From Streptomyces fodineus (GTDB lineage Bacteria > Actinomycetota > Actinomycetes > Streptomycetales > Streptomycetaceae), in contig NZ_CP017248.1 in the NCBI RefSeq assembly GCF_001735805.1, forward strand, positions 3,472,001 through 3,536,000: 64,000 nucleotides of DNA. Reading direction: 5' to 3'. The notes beneath the pieces were generated by a model. It worked only from the letters and a program-made list of their open reading frames with translations. It was not told where the DNA came from and did not search any database. Within the stretch, counting starts at the first letter, position 1. The number at the start of each line of letters is the position of its first letter. This document shows positions 9,104-17,380 of the stretch, piece by piece. A program made the translations under genes and the position numbers.

Positions 9104-10039
9104 ATGAGCGACACTTCCCCCTACGGCTTCGAGCTTGTGCGGCGTGGGTACGACCGCGCTCAGGTGGACGAACGTATCTCCAAGCTCGTCTCCGACCGTG
9201 ACAGCGCTCTTGCCCGCATCACCGCCCTGGAGAAGCGCATCGAGGAGCTCCACCTCGAAACGCAGAACGCCCAGGCCCAGGTCACCGACGCCGAGCCGTC
9301 GTACGCGGGTCTCGGCGCGCGGGTCGAGAAGATCCTGCGGCTGGCCGAGGAAGAGGCAAAGGAGCTGCGTGAGGAGGCCCGTCGGGCGGCCGAACAGCAC
9401 CGCGACCTCGCCGAGTCGGCGGCCCAGCAGGTCCGTAACGACGCCGAGTCCTACGCCGCGGAGCGCAAGGCCAAGTCCGAGGACGAGGGCGTCCGGATCG
9501 TCGAGAAGGCGAAGGCCGACGCCGCCGGGCTGCGTGCCGAGGCGCAGAAGGACGCGCAGTCCAAGCGCGAGGAGGCGGACGCCCTCTTCGAGGAGACCCG
9601 CGCCAAGGCCGCGCAGGCCGCCGCCGACTTCGAGACGAACCTGGCCAAGCGCCGCGAGCAGTCCGAGCGCGACCTGGCCTCGCGTCAGCAGAAGGCCGAG
9701 AAGCGGCTGGCGGAGATCGAGCACCGCGCCGAGCAGCTGCGCCTGGAGGCGGAGAAGCTGCGCACCGACGCCGAGCGCCGCGCCCGCCAGACGGTGGAGA
9801 CGGCCCAGCGCCAGGCCGAGGACATCGTGGCCGACGCCAACGCCAAGGCCGACCGCATCCGTTCCGAATCCGAGCGCGAGCTGGCGGCGCTCACCAACCG
9901 CCGCGACAGCATCAACGCCCAGCTGACGAACGTCCGCGAGATGCTCGCCACGCTGACCGGCGCGGCGGTCGCCGCCGCGGGGACCACGACCGACGACGAG
10001 CCCATCTCCCGGGGTGTCCCGGCGCAGCAGACCCGGTAA
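9104..10039 (+). CDS. filP: FilP, intermediate-filament-like cytoskeletal protein
   Basis: A 311-residue coiled-coil protein. The N-terminal 50 residues (containing YGFELVRRGYDRAQVDERI) resemble the DivIVA-type membrane-targeting start. A long Ala/Glu/Arg rod spans about residues 55-285, and a short Thr/Pro tail follows. FilP of S. coelicolor forms filaments, interacts with DivIVA and Scy, and gives hyphae mechanical stiffness. The gene is 183 bp downstream of scy. That gap, and an inverted repeat in it, suggest filP has its own promoter. The ATG has an AGGAA ribosome-binding site 5 nt away. A strong terminator follows. Confidence 0.93.
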   Translation: MSDTSPYGFELVRRGYDRAQVDERISKLVSDRDSALARITALEKRIEELHLETQNAQAQVTDAEPSYAGLGARVEKILRLAEEEAKELREEARRAAEQHRDLAESAAQQVRNDAESYAAERKAKSEDEGVRIVEKAKADAAGLRAEAQKDAQSKREEADALFEETRAKAAQAAADFETNLAKRREQSERDLASRQQKAEKRLAEIEHRAEQLRLEAEKLRTDAERRARQTVETAQRQAEDIVADANAKADRIRSESERELAALTNRRDSINAQLTNVREMLATLTGAAVAAAGTTTDDEPISRGVPAQQTR

Positions 10040-10114
10040 CTGCGGGTCGCGGGGAATCTGCGGCTCCGTCGTGGCTTGTCGCGCAGTTCCCCGCGCCCCT
10101 TTGGGGCGCTTTCG
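10040..10114. repeat. Interspersed Streptomyces intergenic repeat (copy 1)
   Basis: Contains the block GCGCAGTTCCCCGCGCCCC followed by TTTGGGGCGC, a short intergenic sequence family that recurs in Streptomyces chromosomes (recognised from memory). A related copy lies at 44340-44426. It can fold through GCGCCCC/GGGGCGC. Confidence 0.5.
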
Positions 10115-10147
10115 AAGCCCCCTGCCTCAAGTGGCAGGGGGCTTTTT
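10115..10147 (+). terminator. Strong intrinsic terminator after filP
   Basis: AAGCCCCCTGCC at 10115-10126 pairs perfectly with GGCAGGGGGCTT at 10133-10144 around a 6-nt loop, then TTT. This separates the cytoskeletal genes from the ABC exporter genes, whose first start codon is 20 bp further on. Confidence 0.85.
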
Positions 10148-10166
10148 CCCGTCTTAGCGTGGCCGC

Positions 10167-11126
10167 ATGATCGAGCTGGTGGGGCTGAGCAAGCGGTACG
10201 GCGAGAAGGTGGCGGTCGACCATCTGACCTTCGCCGTGCGGCCGGGCATCGTCACCGGGTTCCTCGGGCCGAACGGGGCCGGGAAATCCACCACCATGCG
10301 GATGATCCTCGGGCTGGACCATCCCACCGCCGGCGACGTCCGGATCGACGGCAAGCACTACGACCGGCTGAGGGACCCGCTGACGTACATCGGGGCGCTG
10401 CTGGACGCGAAGGCCGTGCACGGGGGCCGGAGCGCCTACAACCACCTCCTCTGTCTGGCGCAGAGCAACGGCATCCCGAGCCGTCGGGTGGACGAGGTGC
10501 TGCAGACCGTCGGGCTGGCCGCCGTCGCGCGGAAGAAGGCCAAGGGGTTCTCGTACGGCATGGGGCAGCGGCTCGGGATCGCCGCGGCGCTGCTCGGGGA
10601 CCCGCGGATCCTGATGTTCGACGAGCCGGTCAACGGGCTGGACCCGGAGGGCATCCACTGGATCCGGAACCTGATGAAATCGCTGGCCGCGCGGGGGCGG
10701 ACGGTGTTCGTCTCCAGTCACCTGATGAGCGAGATGGCCCTGACCGCCGATCACCTGATCGTCATCGGGCAGGGACGGCTGCTCGCGGACACCTCCATGG
10801 CCGACTTCATCCGGGCCAACTCGCGGTCGTACGTGCGCATCCGCTCCCCGCAGCGCGAGCGGCTGCTCGATGTGCTGCACGGGGACGGGATCACCGTTGT
10901 GGAGGCGGGTGGCGGCGTGCTGGAGGTGGACGGCGGCAAGGCCGAGCGGATCGGGGAGCTGGCGGCGCGGCAGGGGATCGTGCTGCACGAGCTGAGCCCG
11001 CAGCAGGCCTCACTGGAGGAGGCGTTCATGCAGCTGACGGCGCAGGCGGTGGAGTACCACGCGCAGGACGGCCCGGAGCCGGCACCGCAGGGCTGGGGCG
11101 CCGGCTGGAAGGGCGGTGCGGGATGA
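10167..11126 (+). CDS. ABC transporter ATP-binding protein (first of tandem pair)
   Basis: A 319-residue nucleotide-binding subunit of the BcrA/CcmA type. Walker A GPNGAGKST is near residue 37, Walker B ILMFDEPVNGLDPEG near residue 150, and the switch histidine in FVSSHLMSE near residue 187. The usual LSGGQ signature is replaced by FSYGMGQR, a variant known in this subfamily. Residues about 215-319 form an accessory domain. The stop codon overlaps the start of its permease gene (ATGA at 11123-11126), so the two are translationally coupled. The system probably exports a lipid or peptide-like compound. The substrate is unknown. Confidence 0.9.
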   Translation: MIELVGLSKRYGEKVAVDHLTFAVRPGIVTGFLGPNGAGKSTTMRMILGLDHPTAGDVRIDGKHYDRLRDPLTYIGALLDAKAVHGGRSAYNHLLCLAQSNGIPSRRVDEVLQTVGLAAVARKKAKGFSYGMGQRLGIAAALLGDPRILMFDEPVNGLDPEGIHWIRNLMKSLAARGRTVFVSSHLMSEMALTADHLIVIGQGRLLADTSMADFIRANSRSYVRIRSPQRERLLDVLHGDGITVVEAGGGVLEVDGGKAERIGELAARQGIVLHELSPQQASLEEAFMQLTAQAVEYHAQDGPEPAPQGWGAGWKGGAG

Positions 11127-11896
11127 CGGCCGTCCAGGTCATCCGGTCCGAGTGGACCAAGATCCGGTCGGTGGCGTCCACGGTGTGGACACTGTCCCTG
11201 GCCGTGGTGGTCACCATCGCCGTCGGGATGCTCATCTCCGCGCTGTCGAGGAGCCAGTTCGACTCGATGCCGGTCCAGGACCGGCTGTCCTTCGATCCGA
11301 CCTACATCAGCTTCGCGGGCATGAGCCTCGGGCAGCTCGCCCTGATCGTGTTCGGGGTGCTGGTCGTCTCGAACGAGTACAGCACCGGCATGATCCGGGT
11401 CTCCCTGGCCGCCGTACCGCAGCGCGCCACCTTTCTGTTCAGCAAGATCGCGGTGGCAACCACGCTCGCGCTGGTCGTCGGCATGTGCACGAGCTTCGCC
11501 GCGTTCTTCCTCGGGCAGGCGATGCTCGGCCCCCACCGGGCGCGGATCGGCGACCCCGGCGTGCTGCGCGCGGTGCTCGGCGGCGGGCTCTACATGACGC
11601 TGATCGCGATGTTCTCCATGGGCGTCGCCGCGATGCTGCGCTCGCCGATGCTGTCGCTCGGTATCCTGATGCCGTTCTTCTTCCTGATCTCCAACATCCT
11701 GGGCAACGTGGACGCCACGAAGAAGATCGGCCGGTTCCTGCCGGACCAGGCGGGCAGCCGGATCATGCGGGCGGTGGTGCCGACCGGCGACGACACGCCC
11801 TACGGGCCCTGGGGCGGGCTCGGGATCATGGTGCTGTGGGTGATCGCCGCGCTGGCCGGCGGGTATGCCGTCCTCAAACGCAGGGACGCTCAGTAG
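11123..11896 (+). CDS. ABC-2 type permease (first of tandem pair)
   Basis: A 257-residue membrane protein with about six transmembrane segments, starting MTAVQVIRSEWTKIRSV. The SEWTKIRS motif before the first membrane span is typical of ABC-2 permeases partnered with BcrA-type ATPases. A large loop follows span 1, and a C-terminal YAVLKRRDAQ tail ends the protein. It is coupled to the preceding ATPase by an ATGA overlap. It resembles the permease at 13374-14261 in length, opening motif and context, suggesting duplication of the whole two-gene unit. Confidence 0.88.
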   Translation: MTAVQVIRSEWTKIRSVASTVWTLSLAVVVTIAVGMLISALSRSQFDSMPVQDRLSFDPTYISFAGMSLGQLALIVFGVLVVSNEYSTGMIRVSLAAVPQRATFLFSKIAVATTLALVVGMCTSFAAFFLGQAMLGPHRARIGDPGVLRAVLGGGLYMTLIAMFSMGVAAMLRSPMLSLGILMPFFFLISNILGNVDATKKIGRFLPDQAGSRIMRAVVPTGDDTPYGPWGGLGIMVLWVIAALAGGYAVLKRRDAQ

Positions 11897-11944
11897 TCCC
11901 TTGCGTCACGGACCGTAGTGGTTTGGCTTTACTTTCTTTTGGGC

Positions 11945-11970
11945 GGAACCGTCAGCTCCTCGATATCCTC
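11945..11970 (+). promoter_or_regulatory. Candidate ECF-type promoter before second ABC pair
   Basis: GGAAC at 11945-11949 is followed about 16 bp later by a TCCTC stretch, similar to cell-envelope-stress (sigma-E type) promoters of Streptomyces. It sits in the 131-bp gap between the two ABC units. The -10 element is poorly defined. Confidence 0.25.
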
Positions 11971-12027
11971 CTAACCCTTACGGGGGCGTGTGCCCCGCTG
12001 TCCTGAACCTTTCGATGGGTGCGGAGC

Positions 12028-13377
12028 ATGATCGAGGCTGTCGGCCTGACCAAGCGCTACGGCGACAAGACCGCCGTGTACAACCTTTCCTTCCAGGTGC
12101 GGCCGGGTGCCGTCACCGGCTTCCTCGGGCCGAACGGCTCGGGCAAGTCGACGACGATGCGGATGATCCTCGGGCTGGACAACCCGTCGTCCGGCTCGGT
12201 GACGATCGGCGGCTACCCGTACCGCAAGCTGCCCAACGCCCCCCGCCAGGTCGGCGCGCTGCTCGACGCCAAGGCCGTGCACGGCGGCCGGAGCGCCCGC
12301 AACCACCTGCTGAGCCTCGCCCAGCTGTCGGGCATCCCGGCCCGGCGGGTGGACGAGGTGCTGGGTGTGGTCGGCCTCCAGGAAGTGGCCAAAAAGCGCT
12401 CCAAGGGCTTCTCTCTCGGCATGGGCCAGCGCCTCGGCATCGCCGCCGCGCTGCTCGGCGACCCGCAGGTGCTGCTGTTCGACGAGCCGGTCAACGGCCT
12501 CGACCCCGAGGGCATCCTCTGGGTCCGCAACCTGATGAAGGCGCTCGCGGCCGAGGGCCGTACGGTCTTCGTCTCCTCGCACCTGATGAGCGAGATGGCG
12601 CTGACCGCCGACCACCTCATCGTCATCGGGCGCGGCCAGCTGCTCGCCGACATGAGCGTGAAGGACTTCATCTCGGCCAACTCCGCCGACTTCGCCCGTG
12701 TGCGCACCCCCGACTCGGAGCCGCAGCTGCGCGAGAAGCTGAGCGGCGCGCTCACCGAGGCGGGCGGCCATGTGCTGCCGGAGCAGGACGGCGCGCTGCG
12801 CGTGACCGGGCTGCCGCTGCCGCGCATCAGCGACCTGGCGCACGAGGCGGGCGTACGGCTGTGGGAGCTGTCGCCGCACCAGGCCTCGCTGGAGGAGGCG
12901 TACATGCGGATGACGCAGGGCGCCGTGGACTACCGCTCCACCATCGACCAGAAGGCGGGCCTGCAGCAGCCGCTGCCGCCCGGCGCCCAGCCGCCCATGC
13001 CGGTGCCGGGCCAGGGCCAGCCCGGCTGGTACGCCCCGCCGCCGCCCCAGCAGGGCGGCCAGCCGTTCGCGATGCCACAGGGGCCCGCGGGGCCGTACGG
13101 CGGCGCCCAGGCGGGCGGTTACGGCGCCCAGGGCGCGCCCGGCGTGCCTGCGCCTGCTCCCGCGCCGGGCGCGGGAGCCGCCAACCCGTACGCCCAGCAG
13201 GCGGCACCGCAGCCCGCCCAGGCCCCGCAGGCCCCGGCCCCGCAGGCCCCGGCCGCCGCACCGCAGGCCCCGGCCGCCCCGCAGCAGGCGCCCGCCGCTC
13301 CCCCGGCCCCGGCCTCCGCGCCCACCGCCTCCGCCTCCGCCTCCGCCGACCTGACCAAGCCCGAGGACGCCCGATGA
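12028..13377 (+). CDS. ABC transporter ATP-binding protein with long Pro/Ala/Gln tail (second pair)
   Basis: A 449-residue protein whose first about 300 residues closely match the ATPase at 10167-11126: Walker A GPNGSGKST, variant signature FSLGMGQR, Walker B VLLFDEPVNGLDPEG and SSHLMSEMAL. Residues about 310-449 are a low-complexity extension of Pro, Ala, Gln and Gly not seen in the first copy, likely disordered. The stop overlaps the permease start (ATGA at 13374-13377). ATG at 12028 is chosen by alignment to the first copy. An in-frame GTG at 12019 is an alternative, as neither has a well-spaced ribosome-binding site. Confidence 0.88.
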   Translation: MIEAVGLTKRYGDKTAVYNLSFQVRPGAVTGFLGPNGSGKSTTMRMILGLDNPSSGSVTIGGYPYRKLPNAPRQVGALLDAKAVHGGRSARNHLLSLAQLSGIPARRVDEVLGVVGLQEVAKKRSKGFSLGMGQRLGIAAALLGDPQVLLFDEPVNGLDPEGILWVRNLMKALAAEGRTVFVSSHLMSEMALTADHLIVIGRGQLLADMSVKDFISANSADFARVRTPDSEPQLREKLSGALTEAGGHVLPEQDGALRVTGLPLPRISDLAHEAGVRLWELSPHQASLEEAYMRMTQGAVDYRSTIDQKAGLQQPLPPGAQPPMPVPGQGQPGWYAPPPPQQGGQPFAMPQGPAGPYGGAQAGGYGAQGAPGVPAPAPAPGAGAANPYAQQAAPQPAQAPQAPAPQAPAAAPQAPAAPQQAPAAPPAPASAPTASASASADLTKPEDAR

Positions 13378-14261
13378 GCACCCACCAGCCCCCGATGCCG
13401 CAGGCTCCCGCCGCCGCGCCCGACTGGCAGGCGGCGCCCGGCGGCTCGTACCCCGGTTACACCTCACCGATCCCGGTCGTGCGCACCCACCTCGGGCACG
13501 CGCTGGCCTCCGAGTGGACGAAGATCAAGTCGGTCCGCTCGACGATGTGGACGCTCGGCGTGTTCATCGTGCTCGTCCTCGGCATCGGCCTGATGGCCGC
13601 CTCGTTGGTCAAGTCCAACTCCGGTTCGCAGAGCCTGTCGGACCAGGACCCGCTGCAGTTCGGCTTCTTCGGCCTGCTCCTCGGCAGCATGTGCATCATC
13701 ACGCTCGGCGTGCTGACCACGGCCTCGGAGTACGGCACCGGCATGATCCGGACGACGATGACCGCGTGCCCGAGCCGGCTGCGGGTGCTCGCCGCGAAGT
13801 CGATCGTGTTCTTCCTGGTCGCCTTCGTCGTCACCCTGGTCACGTCCGGCTTCGTGGCCATGGTCCAGGCGTCCATGCTGGAAGGTGTCGGCGGCGCCGG
13901 CACCCCCTCCACCGGCGAATGGCTCAAGGCGACCGTCGGCATCAGCCTCTACATCGCGCTGCTCGGACTGTTCTCGCTGCTCATCGGCTCGATCATCCGG
14001 CACTCCGCGGGCGCCATCACCATCATGATCGGCACCGTGCTGGCCCCGCTGGTGATCGCGCTGTTCATGGCCGCGCAGTCACTGGAGAAGGTCCGGCAGT
14101 GGCTGCTGGAGTACTCCATCCCGAGCCAGATGAGCTGCTTCTACGACAACTCCCTGAGCCGGTCCGGCCCCACGGGCTGGGACCCCCTGTGGATCATGCT
14201 GGGCCTGGCGGCGGCCGCGTTCGCCGGCGCCTGCGCCCTCCTGCAGAACCGGGACGTGTGA
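13374..14261 (+). CDS. ABC-2 type permease (second pair)
   Basis: A 295-residue permease with about six membrane spans. A Pro/Ala-rich N-terminal extension of about 40 residues precedes the ASEWTKIKSVRSTMWTL motif that corresponds to the start of the first permease. The N-terminal extension parallels the Pro-rich tail of its ATPase partner. Downstream loops contain YGTGMIRTTM, conserved with YSTGMIRVSL in the other copy. The substrate is unknown. Translational coupling to the ATPase by ATGA overlap indicates 1:1 synthesis of the exporter. Confidence 0.87.
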   Translation: MSTHQPPMPQAPAAAPDWQAAPGGSYPGYTSPIPVVRTHLGHALASEWTKIKSVRSTMWTLGVFIVLVLGIGLMAASLVKSNSGSQSLSDQDPLQFGFFGLLLGSMCIITLGVLTTASEYGTGMIRTTMTACPSRLRVLAAKSIVFFLVAFVVTLVTSGFVAMVQASMLEGVGGAGTPSTGEWLKATVGISLYIALLGLFSLLIGSIIRHSAGAITIMIGTVLAPLVIALFMAAQSLEKVRQWLLEYSIPSQMSCFYDNSLSRSGPTGWDPLWIMLGLAAAAFAGACALLQNRDV

Positions 14262-14304
14262 GGCCCGCCTCCGTTCCGCCGGACGTTGGCCACGAGGGAA
14301 CCTG

Positions 14305-14637
14305 CTAGAACCTCGGCGCCTTACGGGACCGCTGCACCCTGATGGTGCGGCGGTCCTTCGCGTTCCAGCAGGCCTTGTGCCAGTGGCGGCGGTCGTCGAC
14401 GCCCGCGTGCTCCGGCCAGGCCACCACGTGCGGCACGGCGGAGGGGATCAGCTGGTCGCAGCCGGGGCAGCGGTAGGTCTTGCCCTCGGCGCTCGCCCCG
14501 GCGACATGGCGCACGCTCCACTCCTCGCCCTGCCAGGACTCGGTCGACTGCCAGCCGCCGTACCGGCCGGCGGGGTCGTCCTCGGCGCTGCGGCCCGACG
14601 ATCCGGCTGCCTTCGGTCGGTTGCGACGCGGGGACAC
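14305..14637 (-). CDS. Small conserved protein with CxxC and His/Trp-rich motif
   Basis: A 110-residue basic protein of unknown function found in streptomycetes. Residues about 55-95 carry CPGCDQLIPSAVPHVVAWPEH and later HWHKACW, so two Cys and several His could form a zinc site of HNH or treble-clef style. The HxHxxCW element is suggestive, but no nuclease claim can be made. The tail is Arg/Lys rich, favouring nucleic acid contact. The GTG at 14637 was chosen because GAGGTG lies 5 nt upstream. The longer frame to 14727 lacks a ribosome-binding site. It is convergent with the ABC unit. Confidence 0.75.
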   Translation of the reverse strand: MSPRRNRPKAAGSSGRSAEDDPAGRYGGWQSTESWQGEEWSVRHVAGASAEGKTYRCPGCDQLIPSAVPHVVAWPEHAGVDDRRHWHKACWNAKDRRTIRVQRSRKAPRF

Positions 14638-14857
14638 GGGACACCTCTCGGGGCTATACAGGAAGCACGGATGCATCCAGCCTACGCGCCGCGGACGGGG
14701 GTACGCGTACGGAGCCAAACCGTACAAGTCCCCCTCCGCGACGGCTCATTCTGCAGACAATCCGCAAATCTCTCCGCCAGGCCGTGTCCTGGGCACGTGT
14801 CAGGCGGTTATGCGGGTGGGGGAGCTCCGGGTCGGAGCCAAGGAAGCAGGAAATGAG

Positions 14858-15886
14858 ATGTACGTAGGAAGTTTTGTGCTGGGCGCCCAGTTCCCGGGCC
14901 AGGGCCCCGGGGAGGCCCTGCACCGGGCGGTCCGCTCGGCGGAGGTCACCGAGGCGGCCGGTCTTGACGCCGTGTGGCTGGCCGAGCACCACTTCGTGCC
15001 GTACGGCACATGCCCGTCCGCCGTCACCCTGGCCGCTCTGCTGCTCGGCCGCACCCGCCGCATCCGCGTCGGTACGGCGGTCAGCGTGCTGCCCACGGCA
15101 CACCCCGTCGCCCTCGGCGAACAGGCCGCGCTGCTGCACCTGACGAGCGGCGGACGGTTCACGCTGGGCGTGGGCCGCGGCGGCCCCTGGGTGGACCTGG
15201 AGGTCTTCGGCACGGGCCTCGCGGCGTACGAACACGGATTCCCGGAGTCACTCGATCTGCTGCTGCGCTGGCTGCGCGAGCCGTCGGTGTCGGCGTCCGG
15301 CGAGCGCTTCGCCTTCCGCGAGGTGCCGGTCGTACCCCGCCCCTCGGAAGCACTGACGGACACCCCGGGACCCGAGGTCGTCGTCGCCTGCACCTCCCCG
15401 GCGAGCGTGCGGCTGGCCGCCGAGCGCGGACTGCCGATGCTGCTCGGCATGCACGTCGGGGACGAGGAGAAGGCCGAGATGGTCGCCCTGTGGCGGCGCT
15501 CGGCCCGTGCGGCGGGCCGGCCGGCCGAGGAGATCGCGGGCGCCGCGCATGTCTCGGCCGGGGTGTGCCAGCTCGCCGACCGGCGCACGGACGCGGCGGA
15601 GACCCTCCTGAAGGCGATGCCGGGCTGGCTGAAGCAGGGCCTGGAGGCGCATGTGACGGTCGACGGCCGGGAGCGCACGATGCGCGACCCGCACGCCTAC
15701 ACCGAACTGCTCTGCGGCCTGCATCCGGTCGGCACCCCGCGGCTGGCCGCCGACCGGCTCGCGGCCACCTCGGAGCGCACCGGCATCTCCCGCTTCGCCC
15801 TCCTCGTGGAGGGCTCGGGCGATCTCGCCGCGACCGAGGAGAACCTACGGCGGCTGGGCGCCGAGGTGCTGCCCCAGCTGCGCTGA
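14858..15886 (+). CDS. LLM-class flavin-dependent oxidoreductase
   Basis: A 342-residue bacterial-luciferase-like monooxygenase. The N-terminus MYVGSFVLGAQFPGQ, then VWLAEHHFVPYG near residue 45, GTAVSVLPTAHPVALGEQAA near residue 75, and TSGGRFTLGVGRGGP near residue 95 are hallmarks of the TIM-barrel family that uses reduced flavin or F420. The substrate is unknown. ATG at 14858 is preferred because homology begins there and AGGAAGCAGGAAA precedes it. An upstream in-frame ATG at 14810 is possible. It ends facing the convergent SCO5389-type gene. Confidence 0.88.
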   Translation: MYVGSFVLGAQFPGQGPGEALHRAVRSAEVTEAAGLDAVWLAEHHFVPYGTCPSAVTLAALLLGRTRRIRVGTAVSVLPTAHPVALGEQAALLHLTSGGRFTLGVGRGGPWVDLEVFGTGLAAYEHGFPESLDLLLRWLREPSVSASGERFAFREVPVVPRPSEALTDTPGPEVVVACTSPASVRLAAERGLPMLLGMHVGDEEKAEMVALWRRSARAAGRPAEEIAGAAHVSAGVCQLADRRTDAAETLLKAMPGWLKQGLEAHVTVDGRERTMRDPHAYTELLCGLHPVGTPRLAADRLAATSERTGISRFALLVEGSGDLAATEENLRRLGAEVLPQLR

Positions 15887-15890
15887 GCAA

Positions 15891-15915
15891 CGCGCCCGCG
15901 GACGTGGGCGCTTGC
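15891..15915. terminator. Hairpin between convergent genes
   Basis: GCGCCC and GGGCGC arms with an 8-nt loop lie a few bases after the oxidoreductase stop and about 80 bp from the stop of the opposing gene. An outer GCAA/TTGC pairing extends the stem across one bulged base. Confidence 0.4.
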
Positions 15916-15994
15916 CGCCCCAGTGGTGAACTCACCTGTGCGGGTGGAGCGGCAAGCGAGCGGCTCACTGCCTCCGCCGTGCCGGGGCTGCCCG

Positions 15995-16387
15995 TCAGCA
16001 GTCCCGGAGCTCCGGCGACTGGTTGAGCAGCTGACTGCGCACCGAGGTGAAGCGGGCCAGCGTCTCGTCCACCGAGGCGTCCAGCGGGAACACCGCCACC
16101 CGGTGGCAGTTCTGGAAGGCCAGCCGCACACCGAAGTGCCGCTGGAGGGCGCCGCGGATGGCGTCACTCGCGAGCGCACGCAGCAGCTGTCCGCGTGCCT
16201 GCTCGTCCGGCGGGGGCGTCTGGTTGTCGGCGAACGGTCCGCCGTCGACCTTCAGCTGGGCCACCAGGGAGCTGATCATCTCCCACGCGTAGGGCAGGGA
16301 GGTCCGGACGCAGTCGACGAATGCTGCTTCGTCGACCTCGCCTCGCTCGGCCTGTTCGAGTAGGGCCGGTGAGACGTCGAGCGACAT
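15995..16387 (-). CDS. SCO5389 family protein
   Basis: A 130-residue soluble protein conserved across streptomycetes next to nucS and named after the S. coelicolor homologue. The function is unknown. The sequence begins MSLDVSPALLEQAERGEVDE and includes FVDCVRTSLPYAWEMISSL. No catalytic motif or membrane segment is visible. Helical predictions dominate the N-terminal half. The ATG has an AGGAGA ribosome-binding site 4 nt away. It is divergent from nucS across a 276-bp region that carries a palindrome. Confidence 0.85.
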   Translation of the reverse strand: MSLDVSPALLEQAERGEVDEAAFVDCVRTSLPYAWEMISSLVAQLKVDGGPFADNQTPPPDEQARGQLLRALASDAIRGALQRHFGVRLAFQNCHRVAVFPLDASVDETLARFTSVRSQLLNQSPELRDC

Positions 16388-16439
16388 GGGTTCTCCTCTC
16401 GCACCCCCGACGGGCAGGGGTTGCCGGACAGATAAGGGA

Positions 16440-16455
16440 GTTCGCTATATCGAAC
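16440..16455. promoter_or_regulatory. 16-bp palindrome between SCO5389-type gene and nucS
   Basis: GTTCG-CTATAT-CGAAC is a perfect inverted repeat with 5-bp arms around an AT-rich core, about 53 bp upstream of the minus-strand gene. The core could overlap a -10 box, making this a candidate repressor site. The rest of the 276-bp divergent region shows no gene. Confidence 0.35.
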
Positions 16456-16663
16456 ACGCTCAGTACATATGCGGCGACCTCCCGTTCCCTACGGTAGGCA
16501 ACCGTCGGTGACCACACCAGCAGAATGCGTATATGGAACGGTCCCGTTACGGGCACAATCGGCCAGGGATGAACAAGAGTTTCCAGGGACAATTGGGGCG
16601 ATCAACCGGGAGCGGGACGGGCGAATCGCGCGCACCGAGGGGCGTCGAGTAGCGTTGCCGACC

Positions 16664-17335
16664 ATGCGTCTCGTCATTGCCCGATGCTCGGTCGACTACG
16701 CCGGCCGGCTCACCGCCCACCTGCCCTCGGCACCCCGCCTGATCCTGGTCAAGGCGGACGGCAGCGTGTCCATCCACGCCGACGACCGGGCCTACAAGCC
16801 GCTCAACTGGATGTCGCCGCCCTGCACGCTGAAGGAGGGCACGGGCGAGGAGGACGGCGTCTGGACGGTCGTCAACAAAGCGGGCGAGAAACTGATCATC
16901 ACCATGGAGGAAGTCCTCCACGACTCCTCGCACGAACTGGGCGTGGACCCCGGCCTGATCAAGGACGGCGTGGAAGCGCACCTCCAGGAGCTGCTGGCCG
17001 ACCGCATCGAAACGCTGGGCGAGGGCTACACCCTCATCCGCCGCGAGTACATGACGGCCATCGGCCCGGTGGACATCCTGTGCCGGGACGCGGAAGGCCA
17101 GACGGTCGCGATCGAGATCAAGCGCCGCGGAGAGATCGACGGCGTCGAGCAACTCACCCGCTACCTCGACCTGTTGAACCGCGACCCCCATCTGGCCCCG
17201 GTCCGCGGCATCTTCGCCGCCCAGGAGATCAAGCCCCAGGCCCGCGTCCTCGCCACGGACCGCGGCATCAACTGCCAGATCCTCGACTACGACGCCCTGC
17301 GGGGCATCGAGGACGACAAACTGCGCCTGTTCTGA
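16664..17335 (+). CDS. nucS: EndoMS/NucS mismatch-specific endonuclease
   Basis: A 223-residue endonuclease that cuts both strands at mismatches in actinobacteria and archaea, replacing the MutS/MutL pathway. The N-terminal DNA-binding domain starts [16 protein letters not shown]. The C-terminal RecB-like nuclease domain carries GPVDILCRD near residue 135 and [17 protein letters not shown] near residue 147, giving the catalytic Asp, Glu and Lys. The last residues DKLRLF match the beta-clamp-binding tail of this family. The length is exactly typical. Gene order beside the SCO5389-type gene is conserved in streptomycetes from memory. Confidence 0.94.
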   Translation: MRLVIARCSVDYAGRLTAHLPSAPRLILVKADGSVSIHADDRAYKPLNWMSPPCTLKEGTGEEDGVWTVVNKAGEKLIITMEEVLHDSSHELGVDPGLIKDGVEAHLQELLADRIETLGEGYTLIRREYMTAIGPVDILCRDAEGQTVAIEIKRRGEIDGVEQLTRYLDLLNRDPHLAPVRGIFAAQEIKPQARVLATDRGINCQILDYDALRGIEDDKLRLF

Positions 17336-17347
17336 GCGGCCGCCTTC

Positions 17348-17380
17348 GATCCTTTTCCGCCGTCGCGGCGGAAAAGGATC
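17348..17380. terminator. Bidirectional terminator between nucS and the ATPase gene
   Basis: GATCCTTTTCCGCC at 17348-17361 and GGCGGAAAAGGATC at 17367-17380 form a perfect 14-bp stem with a 5-nt loop. It begins 12 bp after the nucS stop and overlaps the stop codon of the convergent gene. Confidence 0.85.

Noticed and set aside
14480..14857. Upstream extension of the LLM oxidoreductase frame
   Set aside because: Luciferase-family homology begins at the ATG at 14858. The upstream part overlaps the divergent small-protein gene and is not protein-like.
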